Origin: a virus
Length of the DNA stretch: 28,405 bases
Virus record (IMG/VR): IMGVR_UViG_3300045611_000251
Span: 1-28,405 of that record
Direction: 5' to 3' (one strand)
In this document: one piece after another, positions 1-6,374 of the stretch
Position numbering within the stretch: the stretch's first letter is position 1
How the letters are laid out: each line of letters opens with the position of its first letter
The notes under the pieces: generated by a model
Databases searched by the model: none
The model's input: the letters and a program-made list of their open reading frames with translations, nothing else
Told to the model about the DNA's origin: nothing
Position numbers and translations under genes: made by a program

Positions 1-2
1 GC

Positions 3-278
3 GCTTATTTTTCGCTGGATTCAAAACATTGGGAGTTTACGACTACATTCAAGGCAATAGGATATAAAGGGTTCAACCTAAATCTTGGGTATAGTTCGCC
101 TGATTCGGTTGTCGCTATGGTTGGCTATGAAGTGGCAAAGTTGGAAAAACTCGGAGTGGAAGTGCCGGTGCTTAAGAATATCGTCATTGATGCCGGATGG
201 CTTGTGGGGTTTCGTGAGCCGACAGAAGAAGCCGAATTTACGCAAGGGCCGGCAGTTACTCTGGCAATAAAATTCTAA
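3..278 (+). CDS. C-terminal part of a beta-barrel-like protein (5' truncated)
   Basis: The frame is open from the first bases to TAA at 276-278, giving 91 residues with no start in the window, so the gene begins outside. The sequence alternates polar and hydrophobic residues with many Gly and aromatics and ends in a terminal Phe (AIKF). In Gram-negative bacteria a C-terminal aromatic on such strands is the usual signal for outer-membrane barrel insertion. I infer an outer-membrane or barrel-like protein. A virion beta-protein is the alternative. The stop overlaps the start of the next small gene (TAATG), so the two are probably translationally coupled at the end of a late operon. Confidence 0.6.
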   Translation, partial: AYFSLDSKHWEFTTTFKAIGYKGFNLNLGYSSPDSVVAMVGYEVAKLEKLGVEVPVLKNIVIDAGWLVGFREPTEEAEFTQGPAVTLAIKF

Positions 279-424
279 TGCAAATACTATTGCTGATATT
301 GTTACCATTTACGATTCCATTGGCAATAATGACAACTTGTATGGTGGTAATTATCAGTTTAGTAAGAGAGATTATAGAAAGTAGGAGATATGGAGCCGAT
401 TACTGGAACAATAATTTTAGGTAA
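278..424 (+). CDS. Small single-pass membrane protein, 48 aa
   Basis: The ATG overlaps the TAA of the upstream gene (TAATG) and the stop lies 35 bases inside the next gene, an arrangement typical of coupled phage genes. Residues 1 to about 30 form a hydrophobic segment (MQILLLILLPF and onward) followed by a basic, polar tail (REIIESRRYG). Its position at the end of a late operon and its small size would fit a holin or spanin-like lysis protein, but no family motif is visible and the function is unknown. Confidence 0.55.
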   Translation: MQILLLILLPFTIPLAIMTTCMVVIISLVREIIESRRYGADYWNNNFR

Positions 425-689
425 AGCAGTTCAAGCTGGAAAGCACGCAATCTTTAGGACAATAAGCGTATTATGCGTAATTGCTGTGATTGCTCTGCTT
501 GGTTTAGGGGTAAAGAGGATACTTTACCCAAAAGCCAGCGAAAGTTACCAGCAAAAGGCAGAGCAGATTACTAATATAGAACATAATTTATATCCTAATA
601 AAAAAGTTTTTGGTATTGGTATTACATTATGGGGATTTGATATTGGGATAATGAAATATGATTATCCAAAAGAAATAAAAAATAAATAA
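390..689 (+). CDS. Membrane-anchored hypothetical protein, 99 aa
   Basis: It starts within the preceding small gene, with AGGAGAT just upstream of the ATG. Residues about 22-45 form one strong transmembrane segment (ISVLCVIAVIALLGLG), followed by a hydrophilic domain with KASESYQQKAEQ and a Gly-rich hydrophobic patch (VFGIGITLWGFDIGI) near the end. The second patch could be another membrane segment or a membrane-interacting hairpin. I do not recognise the family. The clustering of three small membrane proteins suggests a lysis or envelope function. Confidence 0.65.
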   Translation: MEPITGTIILGKAVQAGKHAIFRTISVLCVIAVIALLGLGVKRILYPKASESYQQKAEQITNIEHNLYPNKKVFGIGITLWGFDIGIMKYDYPKEIKNK

Positions 690-712
690 TTATTGAATGG
701 GATAACGATAAA

Positions 713-1183
713 ATGATTGCTTTTTGCCTATTATCAGCTATAAGCGCATTTGCGTATCGTTGTGGCGGTATGTCTCAAGATGATAACGCTAACCCTAAAT
801 GGATGCCCAAATGCCTACGCAGGTTTTGGGTCAGGGATTGGTTATGCCCTTTAATTGCCTTGATTGCCCTATGGTGCTTAAAGGGCTTCCATTTAGCCTA
901 TTGGTGGCAATATCTGATATTCTGGGGGTTGGGTGGTATGGCATTAAGCACCTATTGGGATTGGTTATTTGGCTTTGATAATTATTTTATGCACGGTTTT
1001 GGCTGTGGCTTGGCTTCTATTCCCCTAATGTGGGCGGATGTATCACTCTGGGGTGTATTAGCCAGAATATTTGCCTGCGCTGTCTTGATGGGTGGATGGA
1101 GTGTTTTAATCAAATGGGATGAATTAGAAGAAGAAGGGCGTGGTTTGATTTTCTGCGGAACAATGGGATTGTTAATCTTGTAA
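713..1183 (+). CDS. Polytopic membrane protein, 156 aa
   Basis: A 156-residue protein with four or five hydrophobic segments and an unusually high Trp, Tyr, Phe and Cys content (for example YWDWLFGFDNYFMHGFG around residues 81-97). It resembles a type of conserved phage membrane protein of unknown function that I have seen near lysis genes, but I cannot name a family. The acidic DELEEEGRG loop lies before the last hydrophobic segment. It is the last + strand gene before the convergent - strand block, with 12 bases between the two stop codons and no clear terminator hairpin there. Confidence 0.65.
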   Translation: MIAFCLLSAISAFAYRCGGMSQDDNANPKWMPKCLRRFWVRDWLCPLIALIALWCLKGFHLAYWWQYLIFWGLGGMALSTYWDWLFGFDNYFMHGFGCGLASIPLMWADVSLWGVLARIFACAVLMGGWSVLIKWDELEEEGRGLIFCGTMGLLIL

Positions 1184-1195
1184 ATTTGTCTTTTC

Positions 1196-1486
1196 TTATT
1201 TTATTTTGCGTTTAATATAGCCGTAGTTATATCGCTTTCTCTTTTCTTGTATCTTTTCTAACTCATCTTGCATCTCTCTTAACTCATCTTGTGTCATTTT
1301 TAATTCATCCCGCATATCTTTTAATTTATCTTGTGTCATTTTCAACTCATATTTTAATTTACTGACTGAAGCCTCAGTTTTTCTGCCTATATTGTATCCC
1401 AACCCGATAAAGACAAAAGTATAAATCAAGAGTGCGCCAATTACAACTATCCACTTATCCGCTCCAGTATCTTTTTTGCTATCCAT
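1196..1486 (-). CDS. Membrane-anchored coiled-coil protein, 96 aa
   Basis: One transmembrane segment at about residues 13-32 (IVVIGALLIYTFVFIGLGY) is followed by a continuous coiled coil built from imperfect 7- and 14-residue repeats (KMTQDKLKDMRDEL, KMTQDELREMQDEL), ending in a basic tail. The first 40 bases overlap the end of the upstream 51-aa gene. The layout of one N-terminal helix plus a coiled coil resembles i-spanins or other small phage membrane proteins, but it lies on the opposite strand to the late genes. The function is unknown. Confidence 0.6.
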   Translation of the reverse strand: MDSKKDTGADKWIVVIGALLIYTFVFIGLGYNIGRKTEASVSKLKYELKMTQDKLKDMRDELKMTQDELREMQDELEKIQEKRKRYNYGYIKRKIK

Positions 1487-1602
1487 TTTAGTAGTTTTGC
1501 CTTTCTTTTTTCTGAGCGTTCAATATTCCAATCATTATCAGCTTTGGCATATTCCTTGCCGAAGCGGAGCAGTGCTTTTTCTATCGGGGTAATAAGTGGC
1601 AT
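1447..1602 (-). CDS. Small basic hypothetical protein, 51 aa
   Basis: The ATG at 1602 has a good ribosome binding site (GGAAAGGAT just upstream) and runs to TAG at 1449-1447. The product is helical and basic (EKALLRFGKEYAKADNDW, then a Lys/Arg-rich tail). It overlaps the neighbouring frames at both ends, as do the other small genes here. No family is recognised. Confidence 0.45.
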   Translation of the reverse strand: MPLITPIEKALLRFGKEYAKADNDWNIERSEKRKAKLLKWIAKKILERISG

Positions 1603-1739
1603 TTTATCCTTTCCAATTCCATATCCAACGCATCAACAAAATCACATAAGCTATAATTACAGATAAAAAGTATCAGCCAAAGCAGGCACATCCCGATAAT
1701 GAACAAGACAAATAATCTCTCGGCGCTAATTTCTTTCAA
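1581..1739 (-). CDS. Small membrane protein, TTG start, 52 aa
   Basis: The frame directly after an in-frame TAG (1742-1740) starts with TTG and encodes a hydrophobic helix at about residues 9-28 (LFVLFIIGMCLLWLILFIC) followed by an acidic amphipathic tail, ending at TAG 1583-1581. GGAAGAGAGAG upstream could act as a ribosome binding site. No ATG precedes the membrane segment, so the start rests on TTG. The clean membrane topology makes a real product likely, but the upstream in-frame ambers leave its gene structure uncertain. Confidence 0.4.
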   Translation of the reverse strand: MKEISAERLFVLFIIGMCLLWLILFICNYSLCDFVDALDMELERIKCHLLPR

Positions 1740-1796
1740 CTATGCTCTCTCTTCCTTCTCATAGTCCTTACAATTTTTATAGCCCTTGCACCAATC
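1740..1796 (-). pseudogene. Fragment of a Cys-containing small gene (paralogue of 3052-3177)
   Basis: Reading from GAT at 1796, the frame encodes DWCKGYKNCKDYEKEERA and then TAG. This matches the C-terminus of the intact 41-aa gene at 3052-3177 (DWCIGYENCEDYEEEE) almost residue for residue. There is no usable start codon: an in-frame TAG (1799-1797) sits directly before the Asp. I read it as the remnant of a duplicated small gene. Amber readthrough is the alternative. Confidence 0.45.
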
Positions 1797-1808
1797 CTAT
1801 TTTTTTGT

Positions 1809-1907
1809 CTATTGTGCAGATGACTTTCTTGCTTTTAACCATTGCTTATAGGGTTTTTCTGATTTTTTTATTGGCAATCTTTGTTTTCCCTTTGAACGAC
1901 TCCCCAT
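1809..1907 (-). CDS. Very small basic protein, 32 aa
   Basis: The ATG at 1907 follows GGAGGAGAAAAATAAA, a strong ribosome binding site that lies inside the end of the upstream gene. The product is Lys/Arg-rich (MGSRSKGKQRLPIKKSEK) and stops at TAG 1811-1809. The same frame then continues into the paralogue fragment and the small membrane protein, interrupted only by TAG codons. It could be a real small nucleic-acid-binding peptide or the 5' part of a decayed gene. Confidence 0.35.
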   Translation of the reverse strand: MGSRSKGKQRLPIKKSEKPYKQWLKARKSSAQ

Positions 1908-1908
1908 T

Positions 1909-2271
1909 TTATTTTTCTCCTCCCAATCTCTCCAGTATGTCCTTCAATGCCTGGTTGTAGCCTATATTTCTATCCTTCTCACATCTTTTTAATTCTTCCC
2001 TGTCTTTTTTATTCCAAGTTATACTAAGAATTTTATCTGCTAATCCTTTTGCATAACTATTTTCTTTCGGCACCACTTCTTCTTTGAACCATTGGAGAAT
2101 GGCGGAGCGGGCTTGATTATAAATTTCACCGTTTTTTAATGAACATTCCGTTATATCTCCTTTTTCTGTTTTTTCTATCAACTTATCCCATCCCAAAACC
2201 ATACGATTGTATATATCCAATATTTCCCTTTTGAATTTATTCAATATTTCCGTCAGTTTATCTTGGTTCAT
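1909..2271 (-). CDS. Hypothetical helical protein, 120 aa
   Basis: Highly charged and predicted to be mostly alpha-helical, with an N-terminal amphipathic region (EILNKFKREILDIYNRMVLG) and a Lys/Glu-rich C-terminus (ILERLGGEK). AGGAG lies upstream of the ATG. It has no membrane segment, signal peptide or metal-binding motif. It lies just downstream of the tRNA-like element in the transcription direction. No family is recognised. Confidence 0.6.
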   Translation of the reverse strand: MNQDKLTEILNKFKREILDIYNRMVLGWDKLIEKTEKGDITECSLKNGEIYNQARSAILQWFKEEVVPKENSYAKGLADKILSITWNKKDREELKRCEKDRNIGYNQALKDILERLGGEK

Positions 2272-2285
2272 AACTTCTCCTTTAA

Positions 2286-2407
2286 GGGTGGTTGATTATT
2301 GGCAGGATTTGAACCTACGTTTATATGGTTGCACGCTTCTGTCCATATTACGGAGAGCGAATCTCGTTAGCGTCTTGTCCCGACTTCGCCACAATAACCA
2401 ACCACCC
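2286..2407. repeat. 16-bp inverted repeat extending the tRNA-like acceptor stem
   Basis: Positions 2286-2301 and 2392-2407 are reverse complements over 16 bases with a single G-T type difference. The pairing therefore runs 9 bp (GGGTGGTTG) beyond the normal 7-bp acceptor stem of the tRNA-like element. Such a long continuous helix is not needed for a tRNA and may guide processing or protect the RNA. Confidence 0.7.
2294..2398 (-). tRNA. tRNA-like element with long variable arm, anticodon unclear (possibly TCG)
   Basis: On the - strand, GTTATTG (2398-2392) pairs with CAATAAT (2301-2295) as a 7-bp acceptor stem. A 3-bp D stem GCG/CGC holds a loop containing CGGG. A perfect 5-bp T stem GTAGG/CCTGC holds the classic loop TTCAAAT. 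A long extra arm, TATGG/CCATA, indicates a class II tRNA (Ser, Leu or Tyr type). The anticodon arm is imperfect: ACGAG pairs with CTCCGT only if one C is bulged, which would give loop ATTCGCT and anticodon TCG, wrong for a class II tRNA. CCA is not encoded. It may be a functional but divergent tRNA, a decaying one, or a tRNA mimic. Confidence 0.5.
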
Positions 2408-2414
2408 AAATTTA

Positions 2415-2819
2415 TCATTTCGTCTTTATTACTATCGCATCCTTTCCTTCTGGCACAAGATTCTGGCTGATTTCTGCAGGATTGAAACTATTCACCGAGC
2501 CGGAGACACAGTCAATTACCACCCCGATAATCCCACCGAAGATGATATTGCCGAATACCCATCCGTTAATCCCTTTTTCTAAAGTCAGGATAACAGTTTT
2601 ATACCCTTCTTTTTCTATCTTGACTTGATAACTTGGTATGGTCCTGTCCAATATGAAAAAACAAGGTGATTTCTGCACCATCCCGTTGATTGTTATTATT
2701 GCCTCATCAGGATTAGTATTCACAGACACTTTTTGGCTTCTTCCGCTTACAATCGTGGCGCAACCAAGAAGCAGCAACGGGCAAAACAGAATTGTGATTA
2801 CTTTGAACCAAGTTTTCAT
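2415..2819 (-). CDS. PEGA-domain-like lipoprotein, 134 aa
   Basis: The N-terminus is a signal peptide with a lipobox (LLLLGC, Cys at about residue 19) followed by ATIVSGRSQKVSVNTNPDEA. This start and the later motifs KSPCFF and YQVKIEKEGYKT match the small bacterial lipoproteins that carry a PEGA-type beta domain. A Gly/Ile-rich hydrophobic segment (WVFGNIIFGGIIGVVID) near residues 87-103 is also usual in that group. Lipidated envelope proteins in phages can act in superinfection exclusion or host conversion. That role is inferred. The start overlaps the end of the upstream 78-aa gene by 4 bases, suggesting coupled translation. Confidence 0.75.
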   Translation of the reverse strand: MKTWFKVITILFCPLLLLGCATIVSGRSQKVSVNTNPDEAIITINGMVQKSPCFFILDRTIPSYQVKIEKEGYKTVILTLEKGINGWVFGNIIFGGIIGVVIDCVSGSVNSFNPAEISQNLVPEGKDAIVIKTK

Positions 2820-3052
2820 TTCTCCTCCTTTTTAAATATCTCCTTTAGCCTTTGACGGATTTCGGCTTGGGTTTGGTTGCAACCATCAGTCGCCTCATCG
2901 ATAAGGGCGGAGATTTCGGAGAGGGTTTCATCATAGATTTGATTTACTATTTTTATTCTTTCTTCTTCATCTTCACAACCCATTTCTTCAAGATTACAAA
3001 TTCTACAAGAGTGCCAATAAATAATATCCCTTATCGTCTTCTGCTCTGGCAT
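2816..3052 (-). CDS. Small acidic protein with Cys/His N-terminus, 78 aa
   Basis: His14, Cys16, Cys19 and Cys26 (WHSCRIC and GC) near the N-terminus could bind a metal. The rest is helical and acidic (EEERIKIVNQIYDETLSEI) with a basic end. The start overlaps the stop of the upstream 41-aa gene by one base (TAATG), and both proteins begin MPEQK from a shared 14-base sequence, so the two starts may derive from a local duplication. Unknown function. Confidence 0.6.
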   Translation of the reverse strand: MPEQKTIRDIIYWHSCRICNLEEMGCEDEEERIKIVNQIYDETLSEISALIDEATDGCNQTQAEIRQRLKEIFKKEEK

Positions 3053-3177
3053 TATTCCTCCTCTTCATAGTCCTCACAATTTTCATAGCCTATGCACCAA
3101 TCGTTATGCGGCAATTTACAAACACTGCTATCTTCCTCCCTATGCTTACATTGTCCTTTTGATTTCTGCTCTGGCAT
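3052..3177 (-). CDS. Cys-rich mini-protein, 41 aa
   Basis: ATG at 3177 follows GGAGACCTAA (good ribosome binding site) and TAA overlaps the next start. Cys10, Cys20, Cys28 and Cys34 are spaced in a way that could coordinate zinc or form disulphides, and the tail is acidic (CEDYEEEE). A partial copy lies at 1740-1796, which shows that the coding frame is real and has been duplicated. Unknown function. Confidence 0.55.
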   Translation of the reverse strand: MPEQKSKGQCKHREEDSSVCKLPHNDWCIGYENCEDYEEEE

Positions 3178-3462
3178 TTAGGTCTCCTTTCTTATGCCCA
3201 AGTTGGATAAGGCGGTGGCTAAACTCTTTGATAATTTTTCTCTAATTTCCATATTTATCATAACATTTAGTTTATTATCAGTAACTTCTATCCATTTATC
3301 ACATTCTTCTCTGCAAACTTTCTCAATCTTCTCCTTACTCACCCCCTCCACCAACTCGCCAGAAAGATATTTAGAAGCAAGTTTTTTGAGTAATCGCCAT
3401 TGACTTTCGGTAGTTCCGTATCGGTTTTCTATCGCTTTTCTCACTTCCTCTTTCTCAATCAT
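3178..3462 (-). CDS. Hypothetical helical protein, 94 aa
   Basis: Lys/Glu-rich and probably all alpha-helical (MIEKEEVRKAIENRYG and LKKLASKYLSGELVEGVS), with two Cys in CREEC. AAACA lies upstream and the ribosome binding site is weak. It sits in a row of short, closely spaced - strand genes between the resolvase and the lipoprotein. No recognised family. Confidence 0.55.
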   Translation of the reverse strand: MIEKEEVRKAIENRYGTTESQWRLLKKLASKYLSGELVEGVSKEKIEKVCREECDKWIEVTDNKLNVMINMEIREKLSKSLATALSNLGIRKET

Positions 3463-3465
3463 TGT

Positions 3466-3780
3466 TTAGTCCTTTCTTATTCTTTTGTGGATGGCTTGGG
3501 CTAAATTTTCATTATCTATTTTTTCTATAATATTACCTTTTATAATTTTTGATTCTATAAAATTAGTATCGTGAATTATTTTAGCTATCTCTTCCTCACT
3601 CGGCAACTCACTCTTGGGAATATAGTGCTGGGAGATAAGGGAGAGCAACTCGGAAATAACTTGATTAAATCTTTCTTCATCTATTGTCCATTGATGTGGA
3701 GCATACATTTGAACATTGCAATGACGACAAATTATTTTATTTAATATATCCCTAATCTCCTGCTCAATTTGTGGGGTCAT
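3466..3780 (-). CDS. Hypothetical protein with Cys/His motif, 104 aa
   Basis: Cys18, His20, Cys21 and His29 (ICRHC and PHQW) form a possible metal-binding site. The rest is helical, with LPSEEEIAKIIHDTN, a type of segment common in small phage proteins expressed beside replication genes. The first 17 bases overlap the end of the resolvase gene, so it is likely co-translated with it. Function unknown. Confidence 0.55.
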   Translation of the reverse strand: MTPQIEQEIRDILNKIICRHCNVQMYAPHQWTIDEERFNQVISELLSLISQHYIPKSELPSEEEIAKIIHDTNFIESKIIKGNIIEKIDNENLAQAIHKRIRKD

Positions 3781-4156
3781 TTATTTCTTTTATAAATACC
3801 TCAAAATAATCTTTTTCTGAATTTTCTATTACCTCTACCATTAGTTTTTTTATCTGCCTGTCATTGATATAAACTACTCCATTTTGCAGGGCATCACAAA
3901 TCCCCTTTTGCAAATTAGAACAGTCGGCGTGGCGTTTATTCTTATAATAAGCGATAATGAACATCATCAAATCTTTATCAAGCGGTTTTCCCTTATACTG
4001 CGACTTGGCTTGCCAGATGATATTGTTCTCAAATGCGCGGAACTTCTCCGATAAGAAAGGACGGCCAGTGCGGATAGACCATATCTTCTCATTATCCTTA
4101 CTGATGAGGCGAATATCGAAATAGAGATAAATTATTTTTTCTTTCTTTTCTTCCAT
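3764..4156 (-). CDS. rusA: RusA-like Holliday junction resolvase
   Basis: RusA is a small homodimeric, magnesium-dependent endonuclease that cuts Holliday junctions, helping phages resolve recombination and replication intermediates before packaging. Here 130 residues carry the family signature HADCSNLQKGICDAL at 76-90 and YINDRQI at 96-102. The expected metal ligands correspond to Asp78, Asp88 and Asp99, with Lys84. The second Asp of the E. coli D-x-D-N motif appears to be Ser80 here, which may be a family variant. The gene overlaps neighbours on both sides, in an operon with replication and recombination genes. Confidence 0.85.
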   Translation of the reverse strand: MEEKKEKIIYLYFDIRLISKDNEKIWSIRTGRPFLSEKFRAFENNIIWQAKSQYKGKPLDKDLMMFIIAYYKNKRHADCSNLQKGICDALQNGVVYINDRQIKKLMVEVIENSEKDYFEVFIKEINDPTN

Positions 4157-4407
4157 AGTAGTTTCATTCCTTGTGAGATATGTTGTCGATGCAGATAAGT
4201 GAGTGTTTTTTTATTTAATAATCCGTAAAATTTCCAGATACCTTTCTTCTTGCTGATGATAATGCTATGATGGTAGTGGCAATACTCATGATAATTATAT
4301 GGAGAGAGTATCGTGTTACACCCATCAAATTTACATCTTCGTATCTTATTTATTTTGAAACACTTAGATGTAAATTTTTTTAGTAGAGATGCAGCCCAGT
4401 CCACCAT
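4132..4407 (-). CDS. Zinc-finger-like hypothetical protein, 91 aa
   Basis: The protein has Cys25, Cys30, His40, Cys43 and His46/His47 (CKFDGC then HEYCHYHH), likely a zinc site, followed by a very basic C-terminus ending KKRKKK. This combination suggests a nucleic-acid-binding protein. The start overlaps the stop of the replication initiator gene (TAATG) and the end overlaps the resolvase start, so all three are probably translated together. Confidence 0.65.
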   Translation of the reverse strand: MVDWAASLLKKFTSKCFKINKIRRCKFDGCNTILSPYNYHEYCHYHHSIIISKKKGIWKFYGLLNKKTLTYLHRQHISQGMKLLWKKRKKK

Positions 4408-4979
4408 TATTTTAGATTTGGAAGCACTCGTGATATGACCTCATCTATGCGTCTCTCTGACACGCCTCTGTTCATCACGAAGTTCTTTAGTGCCTGCTTA
4501 CTCGAATATATCTTAGAGACGTTGACGATGAATTCATCGGTAAGTATCTCATCAGTAGTTATCTTGCTCTCCTTGAGTTGCCAGAGAAAGTTCTTGATGT
4601 CAGGCTTATATTTTTCGATGAAGTCTTGTCTAAAACGATGGCTCATTTGGTTCAATTCATTTATCGCCCCAGTGATTATCTTCGGAGATGTCGACATCTT
4701 CATCATCGCCTTGAATCTATTCACCACGAAGATTATCTCATTCTCTGAATCCCACTTTACCATCTGACTCTTGACAAGCTCATCAAATACCTCGTCGAAT
4801 GGACGCCTGAGCTTCTTTCTTACCGGACAGAACTCGAAGTCTATCTCGTATATTCCAGTTAGATTTATAGCTGGATTTCCTATCAGATAGATGAACAGTA
4901 TCTGATTGTCTGCGTCTGATAGTCGCTTAAACTTTGCATCAGACCAGATGTGCGTATAGAATGGGATATAGTTAAGCAT
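4407..4979 (-). CDS. Putative phage replication initiator / replisome organiser
   Basis: The N-terminal third (FYTHIWSDAKFKRLSDAD, then LFIYLIGNPAINLTGIYEI) has the winged-helix pattern of phage replisome organisers (O-like and DnaD-like initiators), where similar segments read HIWSDPKFRKL and NLIGIYELP. It would bind the origin and help load the host helicase. The C-terminal half is helical and lacks a clear ATPase or helicase motif. Length (190 aa) is short for an O-like protein. No strong ribosome binding site precedes the ATG. It lies beside the SSB, recombinase and resolvase genes, in keeping with the role. Confidence 0.6.
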   Translation of the reverse strand: MLNYIPFYTHIWSDAKFKRLSDADNQILFIYLIGNPAINLTGIYEIDFEFCPVRKKLRRPFDEVFDELVKSQMVKWDSENEIIFVVNRFKAMMKMSTSPKIITGAINELNQMSHRFRQDFIEKYKPDIKNFLWQLKESKITTDEILTDEFIVNVSKIYSSKQALKNFVMNRGVSERRIDEVISRVLPNLK

Positions 4980-4991
4980 TCGATTCTAGTA

Positions 4992-5156
4992 TTAGAGTAT
5001 GATACTCTTGTCAGTTATTCTCTTCGTTGTCTGCTTGGAGATAATCTGGTCGATATACTCGTCGATGTGCTTATCCAGCATCATCAGCGCCTTCTTATTG
5101 ATTTGTTTGTTCAGCGCCCACACCTTAGATTTTACTATACTATATTTTATCATCAT
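4992..5156 (-). CDS. Possible minimal histone-fold protein, 54 aa
   Basis: ATG at 5156 overlaps the TAA of the glycosyltransferase gene (TAATG). After a basic start (KYSIVKSKVWALNKQ) the pattern NKKALMMLDKHIDEYIDQII followed by KRITDKSI resembles the long alpha2 helix, loop and KRTI/D element of the single histone folds of archaea and some bacteria. The protein is very short, since a full fold needs about 60-65 residues, so this is a tentative match. If correct, it would bind DNA. Otherwise it is a small basic helical protein of unknown role. Confidence 0.45.
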   Translation of the reverse strand: MMIKYSIVKSKVWALNKQINKKALMMLDKHIDEYIDQIISKQTTKRITDKSIIL

Positions 5157-6001
5157 TATTCACCTTTCTCATCGTCTATCTCTACCAGCTTCATTCCATA
5201 GTTATTAGTCACGTCTGGGATAGCTAATCCAGCTCTCATCACCAGCTTGTTCTTCTTAAATCCATCGTAGTTCACCTCGTGATACCATCGTTCATATCTC
5301 CATACCACCCTGACTATATCTGGGTGCTGTCTCTGCAGTGACTCTGCAAATTCTCTCCTCTTGTCTCCAGTATTATAGATGGTGTCTGTGTTACCTCCTT
5401 TCATCTCCAGCGTGGGTGTCTTATAGCAGAAGAATGCGTAGAATAATACCGTGCACCATCCATCCTTGAGTATCCTTATTGAGAGGTCAGTATCCTCGTT
5501 ATATCTTCCTCTCCAGCGATAGGGTATGTCATTCTTTAGTAGGATACACGAGTAGATGCGTGTGTTGATTGCGAATGGCGCAACTTTAGTCTTCCTCGGA
5601 ATGAAGTAGTCATACTGAAGTCCTGCCATGGCTACGTTCTCATATCTATCCACGAAGTCCTCGGCGCATCTCAGTATAGCTCCTGATGATACCCTTATCT
5701 TCAGGTTATAGTTGAGTCTTCCAAATCCGTCTATGTTGTCATCCATTATCCAGTAGCGTTCTACGCCTGTGGTCATGGCATGCTCCCACACCCAGTTACG
5801 CGCAGGTATAGAACCCTGTCCTAGGTTGCTGAATGGGAGCGTGAATATCTTGTCTCTATCTATCACCGCCGCATAGTTGTCATACTCCTGTGGCTCGACT
5901 ACTATGTGATAAGGAACACGCATCTCTTCGAGAGCTTTACTGGTCAGTCTGCTCTCCCAGCGTCCCTTAGAGATTATGTATATCGGATATCTCGGATTCA
6001 T
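5156..6001 (-). CDS. TET-associated glycosyltransferase (TAGT) family, DNA base modification
   Basis: The 281-residue protein matches the TAGT family closely: YPIYIISKGRWESRLTSKAL at 5-24, VVEPQEYDNYA at 34-44, NLGQGSIPARNW at 59-70, MDDNIDGF at 86-93 (the GT-A metal and nucleotide-sugar Asp motif), RYNEDTDLSIRILKDGWC at 166-183 and MKGGNTD at 200-206. In phages these enzymes are linked to sugar addition onto oxidised 5-methylcytosine in DNA. I chose the ATG at 6001, which has AGAGGTGG upstream. An upstream TTG at 6022 would add seven residues. It overlaps its usual partner gene upstream. No TET dioxygenase or cytosine methyltransferase is seen in the window. Confidence 0.88.
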   Translation of the reverse strand: MNPRYPIYIISKGRWESRLTSKALEEMRVPYHIVVEPQEYDNYAAVIDRDKIFTLPFSNLGQGSIPARNWVWEHAMTTGVERYWIMDDNIDGFGRLNYNLKIRVSSGAILRCAEDFVDRYENVAMAGLQYDYFIPRKTKVAPFAINTRIYSCILLKNDIPYRWRGRYNEDTDLSIRILKDGWCTVLFYAFFCYKTPTLEMKGGNTDTIYNTGDKRREFAESLQRQHPDIVRVVWRYERWYHEVNYDGFKKNKLVMRAGLAIPDVTNNYGMKLVEIDDEKGE

Positions 6002-6374
6002 CCATCCACCTCTTATTCTCAACTCTCATCTCAGGAACTGCAGGAAACCATATCGATGGAGTATTCTCTGTGATGTTCTGTCTAACGAGTTGCACGAAGT
6101 CATGTAAGCTAGCGAGTCTCAGATATTTAGTCTCATGTGTAATCCCAGGTATGTTCATTAGTCTAGAGAAGCTTCGTAGGTCATCTATGTTAGCGAAGTG
6201 GACATAGATTATCCTGTCATGGATGTTATATCCATTCTTATCGAAGTAGTCTTCAAAGTGAACTTCTATGGTATTCCATGGCTCGAGGTCTTCCTGGACG
6301 AACTCTGGCATATTCTTCCAGTGCTGTCGCCATAGAGTCATCTCATCAAAGTTATCGAACAGCGAGTCGTTCAT
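5967..6374 (-). CDS. Conserved phage protein with MPEF and SIWFP motifs
   Basis: The start (WRQHWKNMPEFVQEDLEPW), a central VHF...IDDLRSF segment and the late TPSIWFPAVPEM motif match a widespread phage protein of unknown function that I recall as often being encoded directly before TAGT glycosyltransferases. ATG at 6374 overlaps the upstream stop (TGATG), and the end overlaps the glycosyltransferase start. An earlier GTG at 6377 is less likely. A role in the same DNA modification pathway is inferred from context only. Confidence 0.7.
   Translation of the reverse strand: MNDSLFDNFDEMTLWRQHWKNMPEFVQEDLEPWNTIEVHFEDYFDKNGYNIHDRIIYVHFANIDDLRSFSRLMNIPGITHETKYLRLASLHDFVQLVRQNITENTPSIWFPAVPEMRVENKRWMDESEISDIHNL

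Noticed and set aside
1581-1907. Genome-wide reassignment of TAG
   Set aside because: TAG ends recT, the scaffold gene and several small genes at sensible places, often overlapping the next start, so a general change of code is unlikely.
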